From assembly GCA_017618135.1 (NCBI GenBank), contig JAFZUV010000018.1:1-64000 (forward strand): 64,000 nucleotides of DNA. The letters run 5' to 3'. Position 1 is the first letter of the stretch; each line of letters starts with the position of its first letter. A program made the position numbers and the translations under genes. Source of the stretch: Clostridia bacterium (lineage in GTDB: Bacteria; Bacillota; Clostridia; Oscillospirales; Acutalibacteraceae). This document shows positions 54,345 to 62,451 of this stretch, in pieces. The notes under the pieces were generated by a model. It was given only the letters and a program-made list of their open reading frames with translations, made no database searches and had not been told where the DNA came from.

Positions 54345-55167
54345 TAACACTTTCCTCCAATCTGCAGGCATGCGCCTCTTCCTCGCAGAACAAGGTGTTG
54401 CGGCGCATAAGCTCGTCAAAGTCAACTAAGTGGCCGTCAAAATCCGGACCGTCAACACAGGCAAATTTTGTTTCTCCTCCAACACTCACCCGGCATCCGC
54501 CGCACATACCTGTTCCGTCAATCATAATAGGATTGAGACTCACTATCGTTTTAACTGAATACGGTTTCGTTGTAAGGGCAACGAATTTCATCATAATAAC
54601 CGGCCCTATGGCTATTACAAGGTCATATCCTCCATCATCTAAAAGCCGCTTTAAAACATCGGTAACAAGACCTTTCTCACCATAGCTTCCGTCGTCAGTG
54701 GTTATATAAAGACTGTTGCTGACTACCTTCATTTCCTCCTCTAAAATGACAATATCCTTAGAGCGAAATCCGGCTATTACCGTAACATCTACGCCCATAT
54801 TATGGAGTGCTTTTGCTTGGGGATAGGCTATGGCACAACCTACGCCGCCGCCGATAATAATAGCTTTTTTGGGATTGCCGAACTCAGTTGGCATTCCAAG
54901 CGGTCCGGCGATATTTTCAATAAAGTCGCCTTTGTTGAGCTTTGAAAGCTTTTTCGTAGTAACGCCTACCGCTTGTATTACCAATGTGATAGTCCCGTCG
55001 TTTCGGTCAAAATCTGATATTGTAAGCGGTATGCGCTCGCCCTTTTCATCAATTTTCACTATTACAAATTGCCCGGGTTGAGCCTTTTCAGCAATAAAGC
55101 GAGCTTTAATTTTAAGTGCGGTAACCGCTTCATTAAGAACATTTTTATTAATTATTTCATACATCAT
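54337..55167 (-). CDS. nfnA: NfnA-like FAD/NAD-binding [2Fe-2S] subunit
   Basis: A 276-residue protein of the ferredoxin-NADP reductase/dihydroorotate dehydrogenase electron-transfer family. There is an FAD barrel ([19 protein letters not shown]), a NAD domain ([18 protein letters not shown]) and a C-terminal [2Fe-2S] site (GTGMCGGCR, later FACVDG). It pairs with NfnB. The ATG at 55167 overlaps the metK stop by 4 nt (ATGA); the next codon is also ATG and has better spacing to GGAGGT. Sulfide dehydrogenase SudB is the close alternative name. Confidence 0.88.
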   Translation of the reverse strand: MMYEIINKNVLNEAVTALKIKARFIAEKAQPGQFVIVKIDEKGERIPLTISDFDRNDGTITLVIQAVGVTTKKLSKLNKGDFIENIAGPLGMPTEFGNPKKAIIIGGGVGCAIAYPQAKALHNMGVDVTVIAGFRSKDIVILEEEMKVVSNSLYITTDDGSYGEKGLVTDVLKRLLDDGGYDLVIAIGPVIMMKFVALTTKPYSVKTIVSLNPIMIDGTGMCGGCRVSVGGETKFACVDGPDFDGHLVDFDELMRRNTLFCEEEAHACRLEESVNG

Positions 55168-56354
55168 TTTACCTCCGATAAAGCAGTTTTAAGTTGCTCT
55201 GTTTTGTCGGTTTTCTCCCATGTGAAATCGGTATCTGCTCTTCCGAAATGACCATAGTTTGTAGTTTTTGAGTATATCGGGCGATTGAGCTTTAATTTAT
55301 CTATTATCGCCGCCGGTCTTAAATCAAATACTTTTTTTACGGCTTCTGAAATTTTATCGTCATCACAAATGCCTGTGCCGAAAGTGTCTACCATAATTGA
55401 AACAGGTGAGGAAACACCGATGGCATAAGCTACCTGTATTTCGCATTTTTCGGCAATACCTGCCGCCACAATGTTTTTGGCAACATATCTTGCGGCGTAT
55501 GCGGCACTGCGGTCAACTTTTGTGGGATCCTTGCCCGAGAACGCACCGCCGCCGTGGCGCGCCATACCTCCGTATGTATCAACCATTATTTTTCTTCCGG
55601 TAAGTCCGGTATCGCCGGCAGGACCGCCCAAAACAAACCTACCTGTGGGATTTATGTAAATCAAAGTTTCATCATCAAAAAGCTCTGCGGGAATGGTGGG
55701 TTTAATCACTTTTTCAAGTATATCACCGCGCAAATTTTCAAGCAATATATTTTCACTATGCTGCGCCGATACAACTATTGCGGCAGCTCTGCGCGGTTTT
55801 CCGTTTTCATATTCAATAGTGACCTGAGTTTTACCGTCCGGTCTGAGATACCCGAGTTCACCCGACGCTCTTAACTCCGTAAGCTTTTCTGAAAGCTTGT
55901 GCGCAAGAGATATCGGCATTGGCATAAGCTCTTGCGTCTCATTGGAAGCATAACCGAACATCATACCCTGATCACCGGCGCCCGTAAGGTTATAAATATC
56001 CTCTTTCCCGCTTTTGTATTCGAGTGAGTTATCAACTCCCAGCGCAATATCGGGGGACTGTTTATCTATATTCACGATAACTTCGCAGGTATTACCGTTA
56101 AACCCGAGACAATCATTGTCGTATCCGATTTCACATACGGTTTTACGCACTATATCCTCTACATTTATTTTTGCGGTTGTACTTATCTCGCCCATAACAT
56201 TTATTTTTCCCGTTGTGCAAAAGCATTCGCAGGCAACCCTGGCGCATTTGTCTTGCGTGAGTATCGCGTCAAGTATACTGTCGCTTACTTTATCGCACAC
56301 CTTATCGGGATGACCCTCTGTCACCGATTCGGATGTAAAAAGCATTTTTGACAT
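55164..56354 (-). CDS. metK: S-adenosylmethionine synthetase
   Basis: MetK makes SAM from methionine and ATP. The 396 residues include [31 protein letters not shown] and [19 protein letters not shown], the diagnostic signatures. AAGGGGAG precedes the ATG. It is the first gene of the operon and lies behind the SAM-I riboswitch, so its product represses its own synthesis. Confidence 0.97.
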   Translation of the reverse strand: MSKMLFTSESVTEGHPDKVCDKVSDSILDAILTQDKCARVACECFCTTGKINVMGEISTTAKINVEDIVRKTVCEIGYDNDCLGFNGNTCEVIVNIDKQSPDIALGVDNSLEYKSGKEDIYNLTGAGDQGMMFGYASNETQELMPMPISLAHKLSEKLTELRASGELGYLRPDGKTQVTIEYENGKPRRAAAIVVSAQHSENILLENLRGDILEKVIKPTIPAELFDDETLIYINPTGRFVLGGPAGDTGLTGRKIMVDTYGGMARHGGGAFSGKDPTKVDRSAAYAARYVAKNIVAAGIAEKCEIQVAYAIGVSSPVSIMVDTFGTGICDDDKISEAVKKVFDLRPAAIIDKLKLNRPIYSKTTNYGHFGRADTDFTWEKTDKTEQLKTALSEVK

Positions 56355-56384
56355 CTTTTTTCTCCCCTTAAAAACAACACCTTC

Positions 56385-56412
56385 CCGAAAGAGCGGAAAA
56401 CCCGCTTTTCGG
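56385..56412 (-). promoter_or_regulatory. Third hairpin of the metK leader
   Basis: An 11-bp stem with one bulge (56385-56396 with 56402-56412) lies between the riboswitch platform and metK. Only TTGTTTTT follows, after a purine-rich gap, so its role as terminator is doubtful. Confidence 0.4.
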
Positions 56413-56431
56413 TAAAAGCCCGTATTTTAAT

Positions 56432-56477
56432 GCGGTATTATTATCAAATAATAATACCGCTCCGAAAAGAGCGGTAT
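56432..56477 (-). promoter_or_regulatory. Mutually exclusive hairpins, likely SAM expression platform
   Basis: The segment 56454-56460 can pair either to the right (9-bp stem 56454-56462 with 56469-56477) or to the left (13-bp stem 56432-56444 with 56448-56460). The first stem on the minus strand is followed by TATTATTTG. The two cannot coexist, as expected of a terminator/antiterminator choice, but I could not prove the order of folding. Confidence 0.5.
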
Positions 56478-56481
56478 AAAA

Positions 56482-56579
56482 CCTCATCTTTCGGATAATC
56501 CGCAGGATTTGGCACCTTATTTTTTAAAACAGGTTGCCGGACTTCACAGGGCCTGTACCCTCCGTCACTCTTGATAAGG
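56482..56579 (-). promoter_or_regulatory. SAM-I (S-box) riboswitch
   Basis: On the minus strand: CCTTATCAAGAG, GGAGGG, CCCTGTGAAGTCCGGCAACC, AAGGTGCCAAATCC and GATGAGG, the conserved S-box core. P1 is formed by 56573-56579 with 56482-56488. It senses SAM and should lower expression of the whole metK-nfnAB-metY-metA operon when SAM is plentiful. Confidence 0.96.
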
Positions 56580-56601
56580 ATATTAACTTCTAATTTTTAA
56601 T

Positions 56602-56630
56602 ATAATACATCAATACTCTGCGTTTGTCAA
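56602..56630 (-). promoter_or_regulatory. Sigma-A promoter of the metK operon
   Basis: Consensus TTGACA (56625-56630), a 17-nt spacer and TATTAT (56602-56607) on the minus strand. It begins 4 nt after the ribU stop codon. Confidence 0.88.
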
Positions 56631-56633
56631 CAA

Positions 56634-57308
56634 TTATGAGCGAACAAATTGAAAATTGCCGTCAAGATATAAAAACAATACTAAGGCAGCTATGATAATG
56701 ACTATTGCCGCAAAGGTTGTTATCATTGCGGAGCGTAGATTAAAGCGGTATCTTTGCCTACCGTTTCCGGGTATAAGATTTGCACGCTTTAAACCCGTAG
56801 ATAACGGTTTATATATTGCAAGCGTTATAGCCGCGCTCATAGCCGATTTGCATAGATTAAACGGCAAAAGCAGGGTGGGAATCATAGCAATAACAGCACT
56901 TTTCGGCGCACCCATAAATACGGGTGTTATAAACAAATTGGCGAGCATCATAACGGCTGTCACCGATATCACAGACATAACCACGCTTATTACGGCACCG
57001 TAAAATGTACGCTTGTATTTGTAAATTATTCCGGCGGTAAGAGCGAATGTTCCGCTTGATAAAAAATTCATAATCAGTCCGTAAACACCGGTATCGCTCA
57101 CCGATAAGAACTCTAAAAACGCTACCACCGCCGCGCCGCAAACTCCGTAAATCGGTCCTAAAATAAGGGAGGAAAGCCCTAATATCGCGTCCTTTGCGTC
57201 AAAGGTCAGGAACTGAACCTTGATACGGAACACGAACATACTTACAAATGCCAACGCGCAAAATGTTGCGGCGACCGCCAATTTTTTAATGTTTGATTGT
57301 TTTTTCAT
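56634..57308 (-). CDS. ribU: ECF transporter riboflavin-binding S component RibU
   Basis: A 224-residue membrane protein that captures riboflavin for the energy-coupling factor transporter. The N-terminal AATFCALAFVSMFVFRIKVQ, FLTFDAKDAILGLSSLILGP and FLEFLSVSDTGVYGLIMNF follow the RibU pattern. The last 45 residues add an extra basic loop and membrane helix. GAGGAG precedes the ATG. The FMN riboswitch upstream confirms the role. The EcfAAT module is not in the window. No terminator separates it from the metK promoter. Confidence 0.94.
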   Translation of the reverse strand: MKKQSNIKKLAVAATFCALAFVSMFVFRIKVQFLTFDAKDAILGLSSLILGPIYGVCGAAVVAFLEFLSVSDTGVYGLIMNFLSSGTFALTAGIIYKYKRTFYGAVISVVMSVISVTAVMMLANLFITPVFMGAPKSAVIAMIPTLLLPFNLCKSAMSAAITLAIYKPLSTGLKRANLIPGNGRQRYRFNLRSAMITTFAAIVIIIAALVLFLYLDGNFQFVRS

Positions 57309-57344
57309 TTTTCTTTCTCCTCAAATAAATTTCAGCAGATCCGG

Positions 57345-57375
57345 AAAAAGAATCGCCCTCATAAAAATGAGGGCG
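57345..57375 (-). terminator. Terminator of the FMN riboswitch
   Basis: A perfect 9-bp stem (57354-57362 with 57367-57375) has an AAAA/TTTT loop and on the minus strand is followed by ATTCTTTTT. It would form when FMN is bound. Confidence 0.85.
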
Positions 57376-57397
57376 AAATGCATAAATATCACACATT

Positions 57398-57505
57398 CTT
57401 CTTCCATCCGGACTTTACCGTCGGCTTTGGAATTTCACCAAATCAACCGCAACTGCGGCTCGCAGGCTTTAACTGCCGGTGGGGAATTTCACCCCGCCCC
57501 GAAGA
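57398..57505 (-). promoter_or_regulatory. FMN riboswitch (RFN element)
   Basis: On the minus strand: GGGGCGGGGTGAAATTCCCC, ACCGGCAGT, CCTGCGAGCCG, TTGGTGAAATTCCAA, GCCGACGGT and AGTCCGGATGGAAGA, the complete RFN core. It controls ribU in response to flavin mononucleotide. Confidence 0.97.
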
Positions 57506-57508
57506 TTA

Positions 57509-57796
57509 CTACGACATTATATGCCCGATATTATATTTTGTCAATAGGAAAATTGCAATAATTTGAATAATTATGAGAAAAGGCAAGCCTAACATAAAGC
57601 TTTTATGCAAGGTTTTATGGCGGATAAGAAGCATAGTAAGATACATACCTGCGCTTCCGCCCGCGAGCGATAAAACCCAGAGTGATTTTTCGCTTATTCG
57701 CCAGTGGTGTTTTACAGCTTTGATTTTATCACCTATACATGCTGCCGAAGACAGCATATTCACAAAAATCAGGTAAAATAGAATAATTTTTCCCAA
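57509..57796 (-). CDS. DUF1294 membrane protein
   Basis: A 95-residue membrane protein with two or three helices. ILFYLIFVNMLSSAACIGDK, WRISEKSLWVLSLAGGSAGM and MLLIRHKTLHKSFMLGLPFL are typical of the DUF1294 (YsdA-like) family. Function unknown. It starts at TTG 57796 after GGTGAT. Its 3' end contains the whole ribU promoter. It follows sigE on the same strand. Confidence 0.85.
   Translation of the reverse strand: MGKIILFYLIFVNMLSSAACIGDKIKAVKHHWRISEKSLWVLSLAGGSAGMYLTMLLIRHKTLHKSFMLGLPFLIIIQIIAIFLLTKYNIGHIMS
57516..57544 (-). promoter_or_regulatory. Sigma-A promoter of ribU
   Basis: Perfect TTGACA (57539-57544) and TATAAT (57516-57521) on the minus strand with a 17-nt spacer, placed inside the last codons of the DUF1294 gene. 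Confidence 0.9.
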
Positions 57797-57825
57797 ATAT
57801 TATCACCGGTTTGATTTTACATTAT

Positions 57826-58515
57826 TTACACGGCTTTTTCAATCTGTTTTTTCAATTTATTTATTATTCGCTTTTCAAGTCTTGATATGTATGATTGAGA
57901 TATTCCCAGCGTATCGGCTACCTGCTTTTGGGTGTATTCATCATATCCGTTCATCCCGAAACGCATTTCCATTATTTGCCGTTCGCGCGGCGGCAGATGC
58001 GATACAATATCGCAAATCTGCCTGCGCTCGTCCTCTCGTTCAATACCGCGCGAAATCTCATCCGCATCACTGCCCAAAACATCGGAAAGCAGCAGTTCGT
58101 TTCCGTCCCAATCGGTACTTAAAGGTTCGTCTATTGATATTTCGCATTTTCTCGCGGCACATTTGCGCAGGTGCATAAGTATTTCGTTTTCTATACAGCG
58201 TGAGGCATATGTTGCGAGTTTGATATTTTTGTCCTGACAAAAGGTGTTTACGGCTTTTATAAGCCCTATCGTTCCTATGGAAATCAAATCCTCCGTAGAG
58301 GTGGGACAGCCTTCGAATTTCTTTGCAATATACACCACGAGCCGCAGATTATGAACTATAAGCATACTTTTTGCGTTTTCGTCTGAGGATTCCAAAAGCC
58401 TTTTTTCCTCATCTGCACTTAACGGTTCGGGCAGGGTTTCAGGGCCGTTTATATAATAGTTGGGGCGTAGAAAAGCCAGTTTTAATAATATTCTTCTTAT
58501 GAGATTTTTAAGCAT
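57826..58515 (-). CDS. sigE: Sporulation sigma factor SigE precursor
   Basis: The mother-cell sigma factor of early sporulation, made as an inactive precursor. The basic, membrane-binding pro-sequence (about 1-27, [18 protein letters not shown]) is present. Region 2 carries [20 protein letters not shown] and [16 protein letters not shown], and region 4 has [14 protein letters not shown] and [20 protein letters not shown]. The 229 residues are normal. CGGAGG precedes the ATG. It lies 16 nt downstream of spoIIGA, which encodes its processing protease. Confidence 0.95.
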   Translation of the reverse strand: MLKNLIRRILLKLAFLRPNYYINGPETLPEPLSADEEKRLLESSDENAKSMLIVHNLRLVVYIAKKFEGCPTSTEDLISIGTIGLIKAVNTFCQDKNIKLATYASRCIENEILMHLRKCAARKCEISIDEPLSTDWDGNELLLSDVLGSDADEISRGIEREDERRQICDIVSHLPPRERQIMEMRFGMNGYDEYTQKQVADTLGISQSYISRLEKRIINKLKKQIEKAV

Positions 58516-58531
58516 ATATTTTCCTCCGTTT

Positions 58532-59350
58532 TTAAGTGCAGTCTAAGGGATTTACTATGGCCGCGCAATCGCAAAGCGGCACTTTTGAAATTGCCATAAT
58601 CGGCTTTTCCAGATTAAAAACTTTTTTTTCTGTAGTAATAACTCCGCTGTCACAACGAAATCCGTCAAGAATAGTCGTTCCCGCTACCGTTCCGCAAGGT
58701 ATCGCGCGATAACGGTCGGAATATATCAAAGGACTTAGCTCACCGAAAGAATGTTTTGCGTTTTTATTGTCAAGAATAATAACCGCTCTTTGCGTAAAAC
58801 CGTCAGACAACGAATTACCACTGTCAATTATACCGTCAAAGCTTGCTTTTTTATTTAAAAAACTAAGCGTTACAAAACACTTTTCAGCCGTTTTTGACCT
58901 TTTGGAGAAAAAGTGCGAAAGAAGAGAAAAGATAATAAATCCCACAACGGAAAAAACAATTAAAAAAACGGGTGAAATATCAAAGTAAACTACCGAGTTA
59001 TTAACCACCATACCATAGGGCTTTGATATGTACCACAAAGCGAGCATCGCCCCTGCAAAACAGGTTGTTACTGCAAAGAAAATCAGTGATATTAGTGTTA
59101 TTCGGCGAAAGCTTTTGTAACCGAAGCATATAATGCAGATTATGTATCCGAAAGACAGTCTGAACAGTAGCCTTATAAATATGTTTTGTTCCGGAAAAAG
59201 GATAACAAGCGACCCGAGAGCGGCAAAAAGCGAGGCAACAAGACTTCTTGGCAGTGATGAACTTTGTTTTGCCGCCTTACCGGTAACAGACAGAAGAAAA
59301 TAGTCGACTATAAAATTAGTGATTATAAGAACATCAGCATATATCGTCAT
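58532..59350 (-). CDS. spoIIGA: Sigma-E processing peptidase SpoIIGA
   Basis: A membrane-embedded aspartic protease that removes the SigE pro-sequence after a signal from the forespore (SpoIIR). Five membrane helices fill residues 1-147. The C-terminal domain holds the catalytic motif DSGNSL with Asp176. The 272 residues are slightly shorter than the Bacillus protein. GGGGAGG precedes the ATG. It is the first gene of the spoIIGA-sigE pair. Confidence 0.93.
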   Translation of the reverse strand: MTIYADVLIITNFIVDYFLLSVTGKAAKQSSSLPRSLVASLFAALGSLVILFPEQNIFIRLLFRLSFGYIICIICFGYKSFRRITLISLIFFAVTTCFAGAMLALWYISKPYGMVVNNSVVYFDISPVFLIVFSVVGFIIFSLLSHFFSKRSKTAEKCFVTLSFLNKKASFDGIIDSGNSLSDGFTQRAVIILDNKNAKHSFGELSPLIYSDRYRAIPCGTVAGTTILDGFRCDSGVITTEKKVFNLEKPIMAISKVPLCDCAAIVNPLDCT

Positions 59351-59382
59351 AGCCGTCCTCCCCTTTTTGCCTTATAATTATA

Positions 59383-59420
59383 ATGCGCCCGCCGCGAAAA
59401 AAATGTCGCGACGGGCGCAT
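59383..59420 (-). terminator. Long hairpin between the antiporter gene and spoIIGA
   Basis: A 15-bp stem with one wobble on the minus strand (59383-59397 with 59406-59420) and an 8-nt loop lies 24 nt after the antiporter stop. It is followed by TATAATTAT rather than a T run, so it is an imperfect terminator. TATAAT directly after it could be the -10 of spoIIGA. Confidence 0.5.
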
Positions 59421-59444
59421 AAAAAAAGTCAAAAGTTGTCTTTA

Positions 59445-60407
59445 TCAGTATGTAAACTGGAAAATGCAAAAGCCGGCATAAATCAGTAAAAGAATAATAC
59501 CTTGACTTCGGTACAGTTTACCTTTTAATATGGCGGGGATTGTGAGAATCAGCATCACGCATAGCATAACCGGTATATCGACTACCAAAGAGGAGGCGGC
59601 GCCGAGTATTTTATTATCGGCAGGTACGCTGAATGGCGATAGGGCGGTAGAAAGTCCGGAGACAAGGACAAGATTGAATAAATTTGCCCCGATAATATTA
59701 CCGAGTGATAAAGCTCCGTGGCCTTTTGTAAGCGCGGTAATTGCGGTTACAAGCTCAGGAAGCGAAGTGCCGAGCGCTACGAAGGTAAGGCCTATTACCG
59801 ATTCGGGCACGCCGAGTTCTCTTGCTATGATCGTGCCGTTATCGACAAGCAAATCTGCGCCTATAGCTATAAGCGCCGCTCCGATAATCAGCCAAAGAAT
59901 ATCAAGAAGCGCGTTCCCTCTTTTTGGTACATTGTCCGGTTTGGAATTTGCATTACCCGAAATTGCCGAGCGAATCGAGAACAACATATATACCGTAAAT
60001 ATCATAAGAAGAATTATGCCGGATAAACGGCTGAAAGAACCGAATATATACGCGTTTAACACATAAAACAATGCCGCTGAAAAAAAGAAAACAATCGGAA
60101 TTTTAAGCGAGCTTCTATCGGTGTTTGAAGGTCTTACAGCAATGGTTATTGCGGCAATCAGAGAAGTATTGCAAATAATTGAGCCAATAGCGTTGCCGTA
60201 TGCGATTTGACCGTGACCCGATACCGCCGAAGTCGCTGAAACCATAACTTCAGGCAATGTGGTACCTATAGATACAATGGTTGCGCCTATCAGTATCTCG
60301 GGTATGCGAAACCGGTGTGATAGCCTTACGCTGCCGTCAACAAACCAGTCTCCGCCTTTTATGAGAAATATAAGACCTATTGAAAACAAAATGACGGCTT
60401 TTATCAT
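59445..60407 (-). CDS. Na+/Ca2+ antiporter family protein (YrbG/CaCA)
   Basis: A ten-helix cation exchanger of 320 residues with the two inverted alpha repeats: GATIVSIGTTLPEVMVS with GNAIGSIICN, and GLTFVALGTSLPELVTA with GNIIGANLFN. The glutamates in TLPE and SLPE bind the cations. The ATG at 60407 with GGGGGT upstream is chosen over an open frame to 60446. Probable role is calcium or sodium homeostasis; it is monocistronic. Confidence 0.92.
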   Translation of the reverse strand: MIKAVILFSIGLIFLIKGGDWFVDGSVRLSHRFRIPEILIGATIVSIGTTLPEVMVSATSAVSGHGQIAYGNAIGSIICNTSLIAAITIAVRPSNTDRSSLKIPIVFFFSAALFYVLNAYIFGSFSRLSGIILLMIFTVYMLFSIRSAISGNANSKPDNVPKRGNALLDILWLIIGAALIAIGADLLVDNGTIIARELGVPESVIGLTFVALGTSLPELVTAITALTKGHGALSLGNIIGANLFNLVLVSGLSTALSPFSVPADNKILGAASSLVVDIPVMLCVMLILTIPAILKGKLYRSQGIILLLIYAGFCIFQFTY

Positions 60408-60461
60408 AATTACCCCCAAAAAAAGCAAAATGCTGTGTAACAGCAACTTTTCAACACAAAG

Positions 60462-60490
60462 AGTATATCAAAGCGCTATGATGTTGTCAA
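60462..60490 (-). promoter_or_regulatory. Sigma-A promoter of the antiporter gene
   Basis: TTGACA (60485-60490) and TATACT (60462-60467) on the minus strand with a 17-nt spacer and TGA before the -10. Confidence 0.85.
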
Positions 60491-60524
60491 GACGGATTAA
60501 ACGACAAAAAAGTGTATTTATCTC

Positions 60525-60553
60525 TTGCATTAATGCTTAGAATAAAGTATAAT
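60525..60553 (+). promoter_or_regulatory. Sigma-A promoter of the miaB-mutS operon
   Basis: TTGCAT (60525-60530) and TATAAT (60548-60553) with a 17-nt spacer, divergent from the antiporter promoter. Confidence 0.78.
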
Positions 60554-60586
60554 ATTTTTATATTTATTATGCGGGGAGGAGACGGT

Positions 60587-61984
60587 TTGTTAAACGGTGA
60601 AAATATGTCTGCCGTGATGGCGGAACAGTCAGTTTACATAAAACGGGTTTCCGAGCTGCTTAAAAGCCGAAAATCAACTGTGCCGAAGGCTTGCGTTACT
60701 ACATACGGTTGTCAGCAGAATGTTAGTGATTCACAGCATTTAAAGGGGTTGCTTCTCAGTATGGGATACGAGCTTACCGATGATCCCGACGGCGCCGATT
60801 TTATTCTTTTCAACACCTGCGCCGTGCGCGAACACGCGGAGGACAGGGTGTGGGGAAATGTAGGCGCTATGAAGAAGTATAAGGCTAAAAACCCTAACGC
60901 TGTTTTGGCGGTTTGCGGATGTATGGTTCAGCAAGAAAAGAATGCCAGGCGTTTCAGGGAAAGCTATCCTTATGTTGATATAATTTTCGGTACTCAGGTA
61001 GGTCACAGGTTGCCGGAGTTTATTTACCGTAAACTGTCGGGTGAGCGCAGGATAACAGAGCTTGAGCTTAGTAATGAGAATATTCCCGAGGGCGTTCCGT
61101 TTTTTAATGACGGCGGCTTTAAGGCTTTTATCCCTATTATAAGCGGCTGTGATAATTTTTGCAGTTATTGTATAGTTCCTTATGTCAGAGGCAGGGAGCG
61201 TTCAAGGGGGAGTCGGGCAATAATAAGTGATGCTGAAAAGCTTATATCTTCGGGTGTTAAGGAGATAATGCTTTTAGGGCAGAATGTAAATTCATACGGC
61301 AAAGGTCTGGATGAGGAAATTAACTTTGCGCGGCTTCTTCGGCTTATAAACGATATACCCGGAGATTTCAGGATAAAGTTTATGACCTCCAATCCTAAGG
61401 ACTGTACGGATGAATTGCTTGACGCTATGCGGGATTGCGATAAGGTAGAGCACCATTTGCACTTGCCTTTTCAGTCGGGCAGTGACAGTGTTCTCAGGCG
61501 TATGAATCGTAAGTATACATTTGACAGTTATATGAAAATTGTCAGGTCTGCGAGGGAGAAAATTCCGGATATAACATTTACAAGCGATGTTATTGTGGGT
61601 TTCCCCGATGAAAGCGATGAAGATTTTCAAAAAACGCTTGAGCTTGTAAGTACGGTCGGTTTTTCCGCACTCTTTACTTTCATTTACTCAAAGCGTAACG
61701 GCACTCCTGCCGCTGTCATGCCCGATGGGGTAACAAGGCAACAAAAAGGTATGAGGTTTGACCGCCTTTTGAAATTGCAGGAGAAAATAAGCAGAAATGT
61801 ACTCGGCAGTATGGTGGGTAAAACGGTAAGGGTTCTTTGCGAGGAATATTCAGGCGATTATATATTCGGTAAGGACGAGCATCAGCTCAATGTGAAATTT
61901 TCTTCTTCTGAGGACTTGACCGGCAAATTTGAAAATGTAAAAATAACAAGCGCCGATGATGTTTTAATAGGCGAAAGAGTATAA
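60587..61984 (+). CDS. miaB: tRNA-2-methylthio-N6-dimethylallyladenosine synthase
   Basis: A radical-SAM enzyme that methylthiolates A37 of tRNAs reading U-starting codons. The N-terminal UPF0004 domain has its three cluster cysteines in TTYGCQQNVSDS, FNTCAVREHA and VCGCMVQ; the radical SAM CxxxCxxC is CDNFCSYC; a TRAM domain closes the protein. The TTG at 60587 has GGAGGAG 5 nt upstream and gives 465 residues; an ATG at 60605 after GGTGA is also possible. First gene of an operon with the ylbF-like gene and mutS. Confidence 0.94.
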   Translation: MLNGENMSAVMAEQSVYIKRVSELLKSRKSTVPKACVTTYGCQQNVSDSQHLKGLLLSMGYELTDDPDGADFILFNTCAVREHAEDRVWGNVGAMKKYKAKNPNAVLAVCGCMVQQEKNARRFRESYPYVDIIFGTQVGHRLPEFIYRKLSGERRITELELSNENIPEGVPFFNDGGFKAFIPIISGCDNFCSYCIVPYVRGRERSRGSRAIISDAEKLISSGVKEIMLLGQNVNSYGKGLDEEINFARLLRLINDIPGDFRIKFMTSNPKDCTDELLDAMRDCDKVEHHLHLPFQSGSDSVLRRMNRKYTFDSYMKIVRSAREKIPDITFTSDVIVGFPDESDEDFQKTLELVSTVGFSALFTFIYSKRNGTPAAVMPDGVTRQQKGMRFDRLLKLQEKISRNVLGSMVGKTVRVLCEEYSGDYIFGKDEHQLNVKFSSSEDLTGKFENVKITSADDVLIGERV

Positions 61985-62000
61985 AATCGGAGGAATGGAA

Positions 62001-62408
62001 ATGACAGTACTTGAAGCAGTAAGAAATTTAGGTGAGGCAATTCAGTCGGACGAGCGTTTTTTGCGTTATGCGAAAGCAAAACTCGATAATGATAAGGATA
62101 GTGAACTGCAATCTCTTATAGGTCAATTCAACATTGTGCGGATGAATCTTGACGAGGTTATGACTAATGAAAACCGCGATGAGAAAAAAGTTCAGGAACT
62201 GAATGAAGAACTGCGTAAGGTTTATACCGAGATAATGTCAAAGGGCAGTATGGTGGAATACAATGCCGCAAAGGTAGACCTCGATAGTTTGCTTAATGAT
62301 GTAAACAGCGTTATTATGCAGTGCGTTGAAGGCGCTGATCCTAAAACAGCAAAGCCTGAGGTTCATTCGTGCTCAGGCTCCTGTGAGAGCTGCGGAGGCT
62401 GCCACTGA
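62001..62408 (+). CDS. YlbF/YmcA-family protein with cysteine-rich tail
   Basis: A 135-residue helical protein of the YlbF/YmcA family, whose Bacillus members work with YaaT to direct RNase Y and affect sporulation and competence. The family core is VLEAVRNLGEAIQSDERFLR and QFNIVRMNLDEVM. The C-terminus has an added HSCSGSCESCGGCH with four cysteines, suited to metal or iron-sulfur binding. The ATG at 62001, 6 nt after GGAGGA, is preferred over the ATG at 61995. It lies between miaB and mutS. Confidence 0.85.
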   Translation: MTVLEAVRNLGEAIQSDERFLRYAKAKLDNDKDSELQSLIGQFNIVRMNLDEVMTNENRDEKKVQELNEELRKVYTEIMSKGSMVEYNAAKVDLDSLLNDVNSVIMQCVEGADPKTAKPEVHSCSGSCESCGGCH

Positions 62409-62451
62409 TTTATAAGTACTGACATTACCAGGCGGCAAAGGGGGAAACGGA

